Origin: Cyclobacteriaceae bacterium
GTDB taxonomy: Bacteria; Bacteroidota; Bacteroidia; Cytophagales; Cyclobacteriaceae
Assembly (NCBI GenBank): GCA_016787725.1
Contig: JAEUTZ010000015.1
Location: 62,001 to 126,000 of the forward strand
DNA length: 64,000 nt
Reading direction: 5' to 3'
Shown here: piece by piece, positions 15,968 through 24,027 of the stretch
Position numbering within the stretch: the stretch's first letter is position 1
How the letters are laid out: the number at the start of each line of letters is the position of its first letter
Translations under genes and position numbers: made by a program
Notes under the pieces: model-generated
Seen by the model: only the letters and a program-made list of their open reading frames with translations
The model's database searches: none
Told to the model about the DNA's origin: nothing

Positions 15968-17916
15968 TTGGTAGTTAGCTGAGCCATAACAAACTTTTTT
16001 CCTTTTTTATTGATTTTAACCCGATACGTTTCTCGTAATCCGGTCACCCAGTTTTTCTCCAGGTAATCCTGATAATCAGCAATAACCTGGGGCCGGGCCT
16101 CCTCGTAGGTTTTTAAACCAGGCGAAATCAACCGTTTCACCTCCACAAGGTAGAACAACCCTTCCATTTCTGCTTTATGCAACCCCGTTGACCAACTGAT
16201 TTGATCAATTACCTTATTGTCCTTCCGCTCGTAGGTTCGGAAATTTTGAAGAGACTTGAATTTTTTGAGGTCACTGTCTTTTAACGTGTCGCCCCGGGCA
16301 ATCTTGTTTTGAATATCTTCAATTACCGATTTATCAGAGGCAGAAAAAATGCGGGCCTCCAATCGCTCTCCGGCCTGATAGCGGGATTGATTTTGTTCAA
16401 AGTATTGTTTCTGACCCGTGGAATCGGCTGAAGCCTTCCCCCAGATTTCCGTTTCCATGATTTCAAAGAGGAGAATTCCCTCGCGGTACTCATTCAGGAG
16501 ATTTCTAAAATCCGGATGCTCACGCATCAACTTTGCTTCCTCTGCTTCTGCGATTTTTTCCTCAACCAAGGCCTCGTACAATTGAGTTAGTATCGAAACG
16601 GGAGAACCGGCAGTGGGCTTTTGATGTGTATAGATGTACTGTATTAGCTCGTTCACTTGCGTGCCATTCCCCTCAACAGAAAATAATGTTTGTGTGCTCA
16701 ACTCCTTGGCACCGGTGTACTTCCATGTCCCGCGAATCAAACTTGAATCGGCCAATGCAACCACCTGCTGCTTGATTGCTTCATTCTCAAGAAACAAAAA
16801 TTCCTTCCTGCGTTTAGCCTGAAGGATTTGTTGTGATAGTTGAAGTCGCTCATCGCGACTAACTCTTCTTCGCAAAGAAGGTTCCATCTCTTTGAACGAA
16901 GGCAACGGAATCTTGCTTTCCAACCGAATAATGTGCCAACCAAGGGCCGATTGAAAAGGATCTGAGATATCTCCGGGCTGTTGCATGGAAAATGCCATGG
17001 CTTCAAATTCAGGTACGGATGAAAGTGCACCCACCCCAAATGGTTTTAACCGGCCTCCTGCTTCTCTGGTGTTGGTGTCTTCGGAATACTCTTGGCACAC
17101 GTCATCCCAACTGCGGCCACCTTTTAGTTGATCATATACCGAAAAAATGGTGTTCTTAACTTTCGCTTCATCCCGTGCCGACCGAATTAAAATATGGGAT
17201 ACCTCTACTTCACCACGGGTTGGTTTTCGATCCTTAACCTTAATCAAATGATACCCAAACCGGGTCCTTACGATGTCCGACAATTCACCTACCGGAGTTT
17301 TATAGGCCGCATCCTCAAACGGAAAAACCATTTGAAGTGCTGTGAAATATCCCAGGTCTCCTCCATTGTACTTGGCGGAAGGATCTTCCGAGAGTTCACG
17401 GGCTAGTTTTTCAAAGTCTTCGCCAGCCAGGACTCTGCTTTTGAGGTGCAGAATCTTTTGATAGGCTATTGTTGTGTCGGCTGGCGTTGCATCCGGCTTT
17501 AACGCGACCAGGATGTGAGCAGCCCGAATCTCTTCTGTCAGCCGCTGGTACGTTTCCTTCGTTAATTTTTCCAGGGCATCCGGCTCGGTGCGATAGGGCT
17601 TTTTTAATTCTTCGCGATACGTTTTAAATTCCGTTTCAAACTTGGCGGTAGTATCCAGGCCCCGGGCACGGGCCTCCATTACCTTAAGCTTGAAGTTGAT
17701 GAACAACTCCAGGTACTCATCAATCTTGTTTTCGGTAAAATCCTGTTTGTTCGGATGATTTTTCTTGTACGTATATAAAAATTCATCCGTTGTTACCTGC
17801 TGTTCACCTACCGAAAACAAGGGCAATGGTACCGTTTCGGTTTTAGGTTGACCGGTCGCAGCGATTGCACTCCCAAAAAATACTACCCACATGAAAACGC
17901 GCATAAATCCGTCCAT
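15964..17916 (-). CDS. Exported peptidyl-prolyl isomerase with two parvulin domains
   Basis: A 650-residue exported protein with a signal peptide ending near A-T-G-Q, an N-terminal SurA-like helical segment (about 30-110), two tandem parvulin domains (about 120-220 with A-A-H-I-L-V, D-P-S-A-K-Y-N-G-G-D-L-G-Y, F-G-Y-H-L-I; and about 225-325 with V-S-H-I-L-I, G-W-H-I-I-R) and a long C-terminal helical part of unknown fold. It should help fold outer-membrane or secreted proteins. It is the first gene of the three-gene folding-factor operon. Confidence 0.88.
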   Translation of the reverse strand: MDGFMRVFMWVVFFGSAIAATGQPKTETVPLPLFSVGEQQVTTDEFLYTYKKNHPNKQDFTENKIDEYLELFINFKLKVMEARARGLDTTAKFETEFKTYREELKKPYRTEPDALEKLTKETYQRLTEEIRAAHILVALKPDATPADTTIAYQKILHLKSRVLAGEDFEKLARELSEDPSAKYNGGDLGYFTALQMVFPFEDAAYKTPVGELSDIVRTRFGYHLIKVKDRKPTRGEVEVSHILIRSARDEAKVKNTIFSVYDQLKGGRSWDDVCQEYSEDTNTREAGGRLKPFGVGALSSVPEFEAMAFSMQQPGDISDPFQSALGWHIIRLESKIPLPSFKEMEPSLRRRVSRDERLQLSQQILQAKRRKEFLFLENEAIKQQVVALADSSLIRGTWKYTGAKELSTQTLFSVEGNGTQVNELIQYIYTHQKPTAGSPVSILTQLYEALVEEKIAEAEEAKLMREHPDFRNLLNEYREGILLFEIMETEIWGKASADSTGQKQYFEQNQSRYQAGERLEARIFSASDKSVIEDIQNKIARGDTLKDSDLKKFKSLQNFRTYERKDNKVIDQISWSTGLHKAEMEGLFYLVEVKRLISPGLKTYEEARPQVIADYQDYLEKNWVTGLRETYRVKINKKGKKFVMAQLTTK

Positions 17917-17934
17917 TAACTAAAGACAAGATCG

Positions 17935-17942
17935 CAAAAATA
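17935..17942 (-). promoter_or_regulatory. Candidate -7 box for the folding-factor operon
   Basis: TATTTTTG on the minus strand fits TAnnTTTG 18 bases before the ATG at 17916. No clear -33 box. Confidence 0.4.
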
Positions 17943-17989
17943 GGATATTTCGGGGGGAATTCGGGGTCAGGTGTGTGCCTGAATGATGG

Positions 17990-18409
17990 CTACTCTGATT
18001 TGATGAGTTTGGTCAGGCGGCACACGTTTTTATCATCTCGCTTCAGGTATTCCACATCGTCCATGATGGCCTTTACCAGGCGAATCCCTAAGCCCCCCTT
18101 CCGTTTTTGATGGATCAGGTTATCCAGTTCGGGCTCATGAAACTGATTGATGTTAAACACCGAACCGTCATCAATAATTTCAAAAATGAATTTTCCCTTG
18201 GTGGGAATATCGATATGAAGTTCCAATAAATGATCGGGATTGCAATGATGGGCATGAATCATCAGGTTTGAGCACATCTCATCCAGGGCCAATACAATGG
18301 CGCTCATTTCAATCTCAGGAATATGCTGGTCTTTCAACGAGTTTCGTACAAACTCGCGAATCCCTTTCAGATTGCTGAGGCTACACCCTATGTTATACTG
18401 ATAATTCAT
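17990..18409 (-). CDS. RsbW/SpoIIAB-like anti-sigma serine kinase (HATPase)
   Basis: A 139-residue stand-alone GHKL ATPase domain. It has the N-box A-L-D-E-M-C-S-N, the G1 box I-D-D-G-S and the G2 box K-G-G-L-G-I-R-L-V-K. Proteins of this size are the serine kinases of partner-switching systems, which phosphorylate a STAS antagonist and hold a sigma factor or other target. It overlaps the STAS gene by 17 bases and is third in the SpoIIE-STAS-HATPase operon. The target is not encoded nearby. Confidence 0.9.
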   Translation of the reverse strand: MNYQYNIGCSLSNLKGIREFVRNSLKDQHIPEIEMSAIVLALDEMCSNLMIHAHHCNPDHLLELHIDIPTKGKFIFEIIDDGSVFNINQFHEPELDNLIHQKRKGGLGIRLVKAIMDDVEYLKRDDKNVCRLTKLIKSE

Positions 18410-18743
18410 CCGCTAAATTCTTTGCGTCTTGTTTGGTATTGCGTATGTGCAACAAATCCGCCAAGCCAAGTATTTGAAACGTATTCGCTACTTTCTCCTT
18501 CAACCCAAACAAAACAAGGGGTATATTTTTGTCCTTCATTTCTTCAATGTAGGACATAAACACGCCCAACCCGGCCGAAGAGATGTATTCCAAAGCACTG
18601 CAGTCCACCAGGATTTTTCTAAAACCCTCACCCACGCTTTTGGCAATGGCCAGGTCCAGTTCAATCGAAGAGCTGGCGTCAATTTCTCCAATGACTGAGA
18701 TGATATCCGCCCCATCTTCCTGCAGTCGCTTTATGTGAACCAT
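18393..18743 (-). CDS. STAS-domain anti-sigma factor antagonist (RsbV-like)
   Basis: A 116-residue single STAS domain. The motif I-S-S56-A-G-L-G-V-F places a serine (S56, with S55 beside it) at the position that the partner kinase phosphorylates in RsbV/SpoIIAA. Unphosphorylated, such proteins bind the kinase and free its target. It lies between the SpoIIE phosphatase (41-base gap) and the HATPase (17-base overlap), giving a complete switch of phosphatase, switch protein and kinase. Confidence 0.93.
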   Translation of the reverse strand: MVHIKRLQEDGADIISVIGEIDASSSIELDLAIAKSVGEGFRKILVDCSALEYISSAGLGVFMSYIEEMKDKNIPLVLFGLKEKVANTFQILGLADLLHIRNTKQDAKNLADELSV

Positions 18744-18784
18744 GTTTCAATGTGTTTAACGATTTATTTTTTTTATAGTTCTGT

Positions 18785-20848
18785 CTATTTAAACTTGATG
18801 GTCATGGATGTATAATCATCATTAATTTCTAATGATCCGGTGAATTCATGCAGCCGCTGGATAATGTGATTTTCTATTTCCTGGGAACTTTTTTCAGGAA
18901 CTTCCATAAGGGCAGCCGCCAGGCGGTCATAGTCAAATTCTTCGCCCCGGGCATTTTTTGCCTCGGTAATTCCATCGGTATAGAGTACCATGATATCCCC
19001 AGACTTATATCGAATTTCATTCGTCTCCAGCAGCTTGCAATAGTCGTGATTGCGCACCATGCCCAGGGCCGTACCACGGTCTTTGAGGAACTGGGCTTTG
19101 CCTGTCGCGGCCTCATAATACAATACCGGGCAATGGCCGGCCCGCGAATACCGGATCACCTTCTCTTGCGAGTCGACAATAAAATAGGTGGCCGAGATAA
19201 AAGACCCTCGCTCCAGGCAGAAACTCAGCGCCCGGTTAGCCCGATCCATAAATTCCTTTGGATCCAATTGCAATTGCGCCAGGCTGTGGAAAATTCCTTT
19301 CATCTGCGACATGTGAAACGCTGCCGTAGTTCCTTTTCCGGATACGTCCGCGATGATCAGCGCAACCTGATTCGCATTGATTCGCAGGGTATCAAAATAA
19401 TCACCCCCCACTTCATCGGCCGATTCGGCAAATGCGGAAATGTCAAAATCAGCATCCTTTTCTAAAGACGTAGGAAGTAAACTTTTCTGTACGTTTTTGG
19501 CAATTTTTAATTCCTCTTTATAGCGCTCTGTTTGAAAAGCCTCTTCCATTAACCGGAAGTTTTCGATGGAAATACCCGCCTGGTTCGCAAATGCAGAAAC
19601 TATGCGGGTCATCTCCTTATTAAATCCATCGGGAAGTTCTTTCAATAAAGCCAGTGTACCGATGGTTTCCCCTTTTACAATAATCGGAAAGGCAAGCAAG
19701 GAGCGGAACCGTGATCCTTTGAGGGAGGCCAGGTGCCGGGAAAGATTTTTAGTCCGGTCACTGCTTTGTTCCAACGCGCCTTTTACATTGTGGCTCTTTA
19801 AATGATCACGAATGTCTTTTGACTCCCGCTCCGTGATTTTATAGGTAAATAATTTATGGCCATCGTTCGCACTTTGTATCTCCAGCCAGGCGGCATCGGC
19901 AAACACTGAACTAACCGAACTTTCCAATAAAATATTATAAACACTCTCTTCATTCTGTTCCGTCTGGATGGATTGACTGATCCGTTGAAAGTTGACTACC
20001 TCCTCCAGCTTTTGCTCAAAAACGGAAGAGGTGGGAAGATTAAAGAGAATGACGAGAAACGAAAAAATGCTGTATACCAAGACAAATACAAGCAGGCACA
20101 AATTGAAAATGTGCCCGTTAAAGCCCATGAAAGTTGCCGATTCCGAACTGATGGAATCGGACAGGCGGGTTACCGTGTACATGAAATAGCCCAGGTAGAA
20201 GAAGGAAAGCAACAACAGCAGTAAGGAGGTCCACTTTTGCTTGAAGTTAAGGTAGGCAACCCAGCGCATGTTGGCCGAAAGCACAATGACGAGCAAGCCA
20301 ATAACTACCAGGATGATGGTGGTGGCGGTTTCCGGAATTGAAATCTGCAGGCTGTCATAGATCAGGACGGCAAACAAGCAAAGCTCAAACACCATCCAGG
20401 TGCGAATGAGCCATTTTGATTTCTGATATAAAATAAGTCGCTTCCAGGAAGTAAAAGCAGCCAATAAAAAGCTGATGAATAACGCCAGGTTGATCTGGTA
20501 AATGAAGTCGGTAAATAGAATGTTCGAAACCAGCTTGGTAGTTCCTAACAAAGACGCGCCTAAACGGAAGACCAGTGAAACAACTGTGGCAATCAACCCG
20601 GTGGCAAAAACCTTCCACAATAAATCAGTGAAGTTCAGGCTTTCATCGCGATCAACCCGATACTTGTAATAGTAGTAAAGACAAATGATAAAAAGATCAA
20701 GCGTAAGCCGGGGTAACCATTCAGGTACACCGGGGGGCAGCCCCTTCATTACACTGAAGAGCACCGTGATATCAGAAAACACCAATACGAACCACAGGAT
20801 AATGGACCCCAGGAAGGTTAGTCGTATGATGGCTTTTGATTTTAACAC
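18785..20848 (-). CDS. Membrane-bound SpoIIE-family serine phosphatase with GAF domain
   Basis: A 687-residue protein. The N-terminal 265 residues hold about eight transmembrane helices, followed by a coiled linker, a GAF domain (about 300-440) and a PP2C-type SpoIIE domain (about 460-685) with the metal ligands in V-G-G-D-Y-F-D, I-A-D-V-S-G-K-G, Y-T-D-G-I-T-E-A and N-D-D-Y-T. It would dephosphorylate the STAS protein encoded next, in response to a signal sensed in the membrane or GAF domain. It is the first gene of the partner-switching operon. Confidence 0.92.
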   Translation of the reverse strand: MLKSKAIIRLTFLGSIILWFVLVFSDITVLFSVMKGLPPGVPEWLPRLTLDLFIICLYYYYKYRVDRDESLNFTDLLWKVFATGLIATVVSLVFRLGASLLGTTKLVSNILFTDFIYQINLALFISFLLAAFTSWKRLILYQKSKWLIRTWMVFELCLFAVLIYDSLQISIPETATTIILVVIGLLVIVLSANMRWVAYLNFKQKWTSLLLLLLSFFYLGYFMYTVTRLSDSISSESATFMGFNGHIFNLCLLVFVLVYSIFSFLVILFNLPTSSVFEQKLEEVVNFQRISQSIQTEQNEESVYNILLESSVSSVFADAAWLEIQSANDGHKLFTYKITERESKDIRDHLKSHNVKGALEQSSDRTKNLSRHLASLKGSRFRSLLAFPIIVKGETIGTLALLKELPDGFNKEMTRIVSAFANQAGISIENFRLMEEAFQTERYKEELKIAKNVQKSLLPTSLEKDADFDISAFAESADEVGGDYFDTLRINANQVALIIADVSGKGTTAAFHMSQMKGIFHSLAQLQLDPKEFMDRANRALSFCLERGSFISATYFIVDSQEKVIRYSRAGHCPVLYYEAATGKAQFLKDRGTALGMVRNHDYCKLLETNEIRYKSGDIMVLYTDGITEAKNARGEEFDYDRLAAALMEVPEKSSQEIENHIIQRLHEFTGSLEINDDYTSMTIKFK

Positions 20849-20944
20849 AACAATGGAGCTCGCTTATTCGCGATTCGTTTCAAAAAATTGCACTATGCAA
20901 TAATAACCATAAGACATGAAAAATGGACCCGAAATAATTCAGGC

Positions 20945-22417
20945 TTACTTCCGACTGTAATTAGGGGCTTCGCGAGTAATGGTTACATCGTGTGGGTGAC
21001 TCTCATTTACCCCGGCCGCAGTGATCTTTACAAATTTGGCCGTCTTTAACTTTTCAAGGTTTTTAGCACCACAATATCCCATCCCGGCCCGCAAGCCACC
21101 CACCAATTGATACAACACTTCTGCTACCGAGCCTTTGAATGGAACACGACCTGAAATTCCTTCCGGCACCAACTTCTTAATATCATCTTCAGCATCTTGA
21201 AAATACCGATCTTTTGAGCCATCATCCATGGCTTCCAGAGACCCCATACCCCGATAGGTTTTAAACTTCCGGCCTTCATAAATGATTACTTCACCGGGTG
21301 CCTCTTCCGTACCGGCCAGGAGCGACCCAATCATGACACTGTCTGCTCCAGCAGCCAATGCTTTTACAACATCTCCTGAGAAGCGAATTCCACCGTCTGC
21401 GATCACCTTTACTGGAGAACCTTTGAGGGCCTTTGCCGATTCATACACCGCGGAAAGCTGCGGCAATCCAATTCCGGCAACAATACGGGTTGTACAAATA
21501 CTTCCCGGTCCTACACCCACCTTAATCGCATTGGCACCGGATTTTGCAAGCGCCTTTGCTGCTTCTCCGGTGGCAATATTTCCAACAATCAATTCCAGAT
21601 CGGGATACTTCTTCCGTACGCTCTTGGCCGCTTCCATCACTCCGCGCGAGTGGCCGTGTGCCGTATCGATGCTGATGACATCCACGCCCGAAGTCTTTAA
21701 TGCACTGATCCGATCCAGAATATCAGGGGTAACGCCAACCGCTGCTCCTACCCGCAATCTTCCATACTCATCATGGCAGGCATTCGGCTTATTTTTCTTT
21801 TTCAAAATATCCTTGTAGGTAACCAGGCCGGTGAGCTTTCCTCGCTTATTTACGATTGGGAGTTTCTCAATTTTATATTGCTGCAAAATTAACTCCGCTT
21901 TGGCTAACGTTATCCCTTCAGGAGCTGTGATCAGATTTTCCTTTGTCATGATCCGCTCAATCGGCATCGACATGTCCTTTTGAAAACGCAAATCGCGGTT
22001 GGTAATGATCCCCGCCAGTTTACCTTGACCATCAATTACGGGAATACCTCCAATCTTATATTCGCGCATGATTTTTTCCGCATCTCGCACCGTAGAATTG
22101 ATCGGTAAGGTGACCGGATCCTGAATCATTCCGCTTTGCGAGCGTTTTACTTTGCGAACCTGCTCTGCCTGCTCTGTGATGGTCATGTTCTTATGAATGA
22201 AACCCATGCCTCCTTCCAGGGCAATTCCAATGGCCAGTTCTGCTTCTGTAACGGTGTCCATAGCCGCAGAAACAATAGGAATGTTAAGTTTGATGTTTTC
22301 CGTTAGGTGACTGATGGTGCTGGTTTCGCGCGGAAGCACCTCGCTGTAGGCGGGCACCAAAAGCACATCATCGTAGGTGAGTGCTTCATACAGGAATTTA
22401 GAAGGATCGAGGGCCAT
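20945..22417 (-). CDS. guaB: Inosine-5'-monophosphate dehydrogenase
   Basis: A 490-residue enzyme of full length. The TIM barrel is interrupted by two CBS domains (about residues 95-210, SQSGMIQDPVTL and ERIMTKENLIT). The catalytic cysteine is C308 in G-P-G-S-I-C-T-T-R, with the finger motif Y-R-G-M-G-S-L and the flap nearby. It oxidises IMP to XMP with NAD+, the first committed step of GMP synthesis. It is transcribed alone from a strong promoter, divergent from the rlpA-like gene. Confidence 0.98.
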   Translation of the reverse strand: MALDPSKFLYEALTYDDVLLVPAYSEVLPRETSTISHLTENIKLNIPIVSAAMDTVTEAELAIGIALEGGMGFIHKNMTITEQAEQVRKVKRSQSGMIQDPVTLPINSTVRDAEKIMREYKIGGIPVIDGQGKLAGIITNRDLRFQKDMSMPIERIMTKENLITAPEGITLAKAELILQQYKIEKLPIVNKRGKLTGLVTYKDILKKKNKPNACHDEYGRLRVGAAVGVTPDILDRISALKTSGVDVISIDTAHGHSRGVMEAAKSVRKKYPDLELIVGNIATGEAAKALAKSGANAIKVGVGPGSICTTRIVAGIGLPQLSAVYESAKALKGSPVKVIADGGIRFSGDVVKALAAGADSVMIGSLLAGTEEAPGEVIIYEGRKFKTYRGMGSLEAMDDGSKDRYFQDAEDDIKKLVPEGISGRVPFKGSVAEVLYQLVGGLRAGMGYCGAKNLEKLKTAKFVKITAAGVNESHPHDVTITREAPNYSRK

Positions 22418-22450
22418 GGCAAATAAGATTAGGATTCATTATTTGCCGGG

Positions 22451-22480
22451 CAAAGTTAACTGAATTGCATGATTAACCAA
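22451..22480 (-). promoter_or_regulatory. guaB promoter, TTG-N19-TAACTTTG
   Basis: On the minus strand TTG (22480-22478) lies 19 bases before TAACTTTG (22458-22451). The spacing equals that of the tRNA-Val promoter. The expected start near 22445 gives a leader of about 28 bases. Confidence 0.75.
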
Positions 22481-22510
22481 TCCGTAAATTCATATTTACC
22501 CAAAGCCTCT

Positions 22511-22518
22511 TACCTTTG
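22511..22518 (+). promoter_or_regulatory. -7 box for the rlpA-like gene; probably leaderless
   Basis: TACCTTTG, an exact consensus match, ends 3 bases before ATG 22522. A transcript starting at the usual distance would begin at the start codon. The -33 region is weak. Confidence 0.55.
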
Positions 22519-22521
22519 TTT

Positions 22522-23211
22522 ATGATGAAATTTGCAATCCTGACAGGACTACTGAGCTTGTCCTTATTTGCTGCCGCTCAGGTACAAACCGGCAAAGCGT
22601 CTTTTTATGCCGATAAATTTGAAGGTCACCCCACCGCCAGTGGTGAAAAATACAAACACTCCAAATTGACGGCCGCCCATAAGACCTTGCCGTTTGGCAC
22701 CAAAGTGAAAGTGACTAACCTGGCCAACAATGAAACGGTTGAGGTAGTCGTAAACGACCGGGGTCCGTATGTCGAGGGCCGCGTTATTGATCTGTCAAAA
22801 TCAGCGGCAGAGAGATTAGGATTTCTAAATCAAGGTCTGGCCGAAGTAAAAATTGAAGTAGTTGATGCCGGTGATGGAAAGACTAAAACGGGCCAAAGCC
22901 CGACCACCATTGACCATGTTACGGTAGAGGAAAAGGAATTTTACGATTTTGAAATATCCAGACAGCAACCCAAGGGCTTTGGTATCCAGGTAGGAACCTA
23001 TCAGGAACTTGTTAATCTGATGCGGCTTTCGGACAACCTTAAAAGCTCCTACAAGAAAAAAGTAACCGTTCAGGTGAAGGTCGTGAACGGGGTTAAATAT
23101 TATAGCTTGATTATCGGTCAGTTCCCCACCCGGCCGAAAGCTGAGGTATTTCTGAATGAAATAAAGCCCAAATTCCCCGATTCCTTCCTGGTGGATTTTA
23201 CCAGATTATGA
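22522..23211 (+). CDS. rlpA: RlpA-like double-psi beta-barrel protein with SPOR domain
   Basis: About 229 residues: a signal peptide ending A-A-A-Q, an RlpA double-psi barrel (about 20-115; Q-T-G-K-A-S-F-Y-A, T-A-A-H-K-T-L-P-F-G-T, V-V-N-D-R-G-P-Y, R-V-I-D-L-S) with the catalytic Asp in N-D-R-G-P, and a C-terminal SPOR domain (about 152-229, G-F-G-I-Q-V-G-T-Y) that binds denuded glycan at the septum. RlpA proteins are lytic transglycosylases in Pseudomonas; the same activity is inferred. ATG at 22522 or 22525 is preferred over an upstream TTG. Confidence 0.88.
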   Translation: MMKFAILTGLLSLSLFAAAQVQTGKASFYADKFEGHPTASGEKYKHSKLTAAHKTLPFGTKVKVTNLANNETVEVVVNDRGPYVEGRVIDLSKSAAERLGFLNQGLAEVKIEVVDAGDGKTKTGQSPTTIDHVTVEEKEFYDFEISRQQPKGFGIQVGTYQELVNLMRLSDNLKSSYKKKVTVQVKVVNGVKYYSLIIGQFPTRPKAEVFLNEIKPKFPDSFLVDFTRL

Positions 23212-23309
23212 CTTTTCTTAAGAAAACCTAAAATTCTAAAGAATTAGAGGGATTTCTTTTGGTTTCCTACCGGGTATGAAACAAAGTTAAGATTACTTCG
23301 TTTTATGAT

Positions 23310-23341
23310 AGTAATACTATTATATTTGTAAGTAATATTAT
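23310..23341 (+). promoter_or_regulatory. TetR promoter (TATATTTG) flanked by paired AGTAATAYTAT repeats
   Basis: TATATTTG (23321-23328) is a consensus -7 box 18 bases before the TetR ATG. AGTAATACTAT (23310-23320) and AGTAATATTAT (23331-23341) flank it, 21 bases start to start. The first copy is part of the perfect palindrome ATAGTA-A-TACTAT (23308-23320). TTCG 20 bases upstream could be a weak -33. This is the likely operator of the TetR protein. Confidence 0.6.
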
Positions 23342-23346
23342 CACGT

Positions 23347-24024
23347 ATGCCTACCCTTACTTTTAAGTTAAACCCGCTTCTCTATTTGCGCGATCCGCAA
23401 CATACGGAGCTCGGTCAAAAGATCATCAGCGCCAGCGTAACCCTCATTGATAAGCTTGGGTTTGAACAGTTCACTTTTAAAAAGCTTGCCGAGGAAATTG
23501 ATTCAACGGAGGCATCAATCTACCGCTATTTCGAAAACAAGCACCGCCTGTTGTTGTATCTCATTGGCTGGTATTGGAACTGGCTTGAGTACCGAATCGA
23601 TCTTTTTACCAGTGTGCTCACCGATCCTGTGGAAAAACTAAAAGCCTGTATTCGGGTAATTGCGGAGAAGAAAAAGTATGATACCAACTTTGACTTTATT
23701 GATGAAGAGGCCTTATATCGCATTGTCCTGGCCGAACTGGATAAGACGTACTTAACCAAGCAAGTTGATGTGGATAATAAAGACGGACTCTTCGGAGGGT
23801 TTAAATCTATCTGCAAGAAAATTGCTGAGTGGATCAAGGAAATCAATCCGGATTATCCTTATCCCCATGCGCTTATCAGTACGACCCTGCTCACCGCCAA
23901 GCAGCAAATCTTTTTTGCCGATCATTTACCTTCGCTTACGGATTTCAAAAAGGTTTCTGATCAAGCGGGAGCGTTAGAGGATTTCTTATTGAACCTGATA
24001 TTTCAATCCATTAAAAAGTCATAG
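23347..24024 (+). CDS. TetR/AcrR-family regulator of the exporter operon
   Basis: A 225-residue protein with an N-terminal TetR HTH (about residues 20-70: A-S-V-T-L-I-D-K-L-G-F-E-Q-F-T-F-K-K-L-A, then S-I-Y-R-Y-F-E-N-K) and an all-helical ligand domain. It lies 3 bases upstream of the ABC exporter gene on the same strand, so it is the first gene of a four-gene operon and probably controls it through the repeats at its own promoter. The ligand is unknown. Confidence 0.9.
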   Translation: MPTLTFKLNPLLYLRDPQHTELGQKIISASVTLIDKLGFEQFTFKKLAEEIDSTEASIYRYFENKHRLLLYLIGWYWNWLEYRIDLFTSVLTDPVEKLKACIRVIAEKKKYDTNFDFIDEEALYRIVLAELDKTYLTKQVDVDNKDGLFGGFKSICKKIAEWIKEINPDYPYPHALISTTLLTAKQQIFFADHLPSLTDFKKVSDQAGALEDFLLNLIFQSIKKS

Positions 24025-24027
24025 ACC

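Noticed and set aside
23213-23226. Palindrome TTTTCTTAAGAAAA directly after the rlpA-like stop.
   Set aside because: Only A/T-rich pairs with no loop; a hairpin is unlikely, and there is no promoter near enough for an operator.
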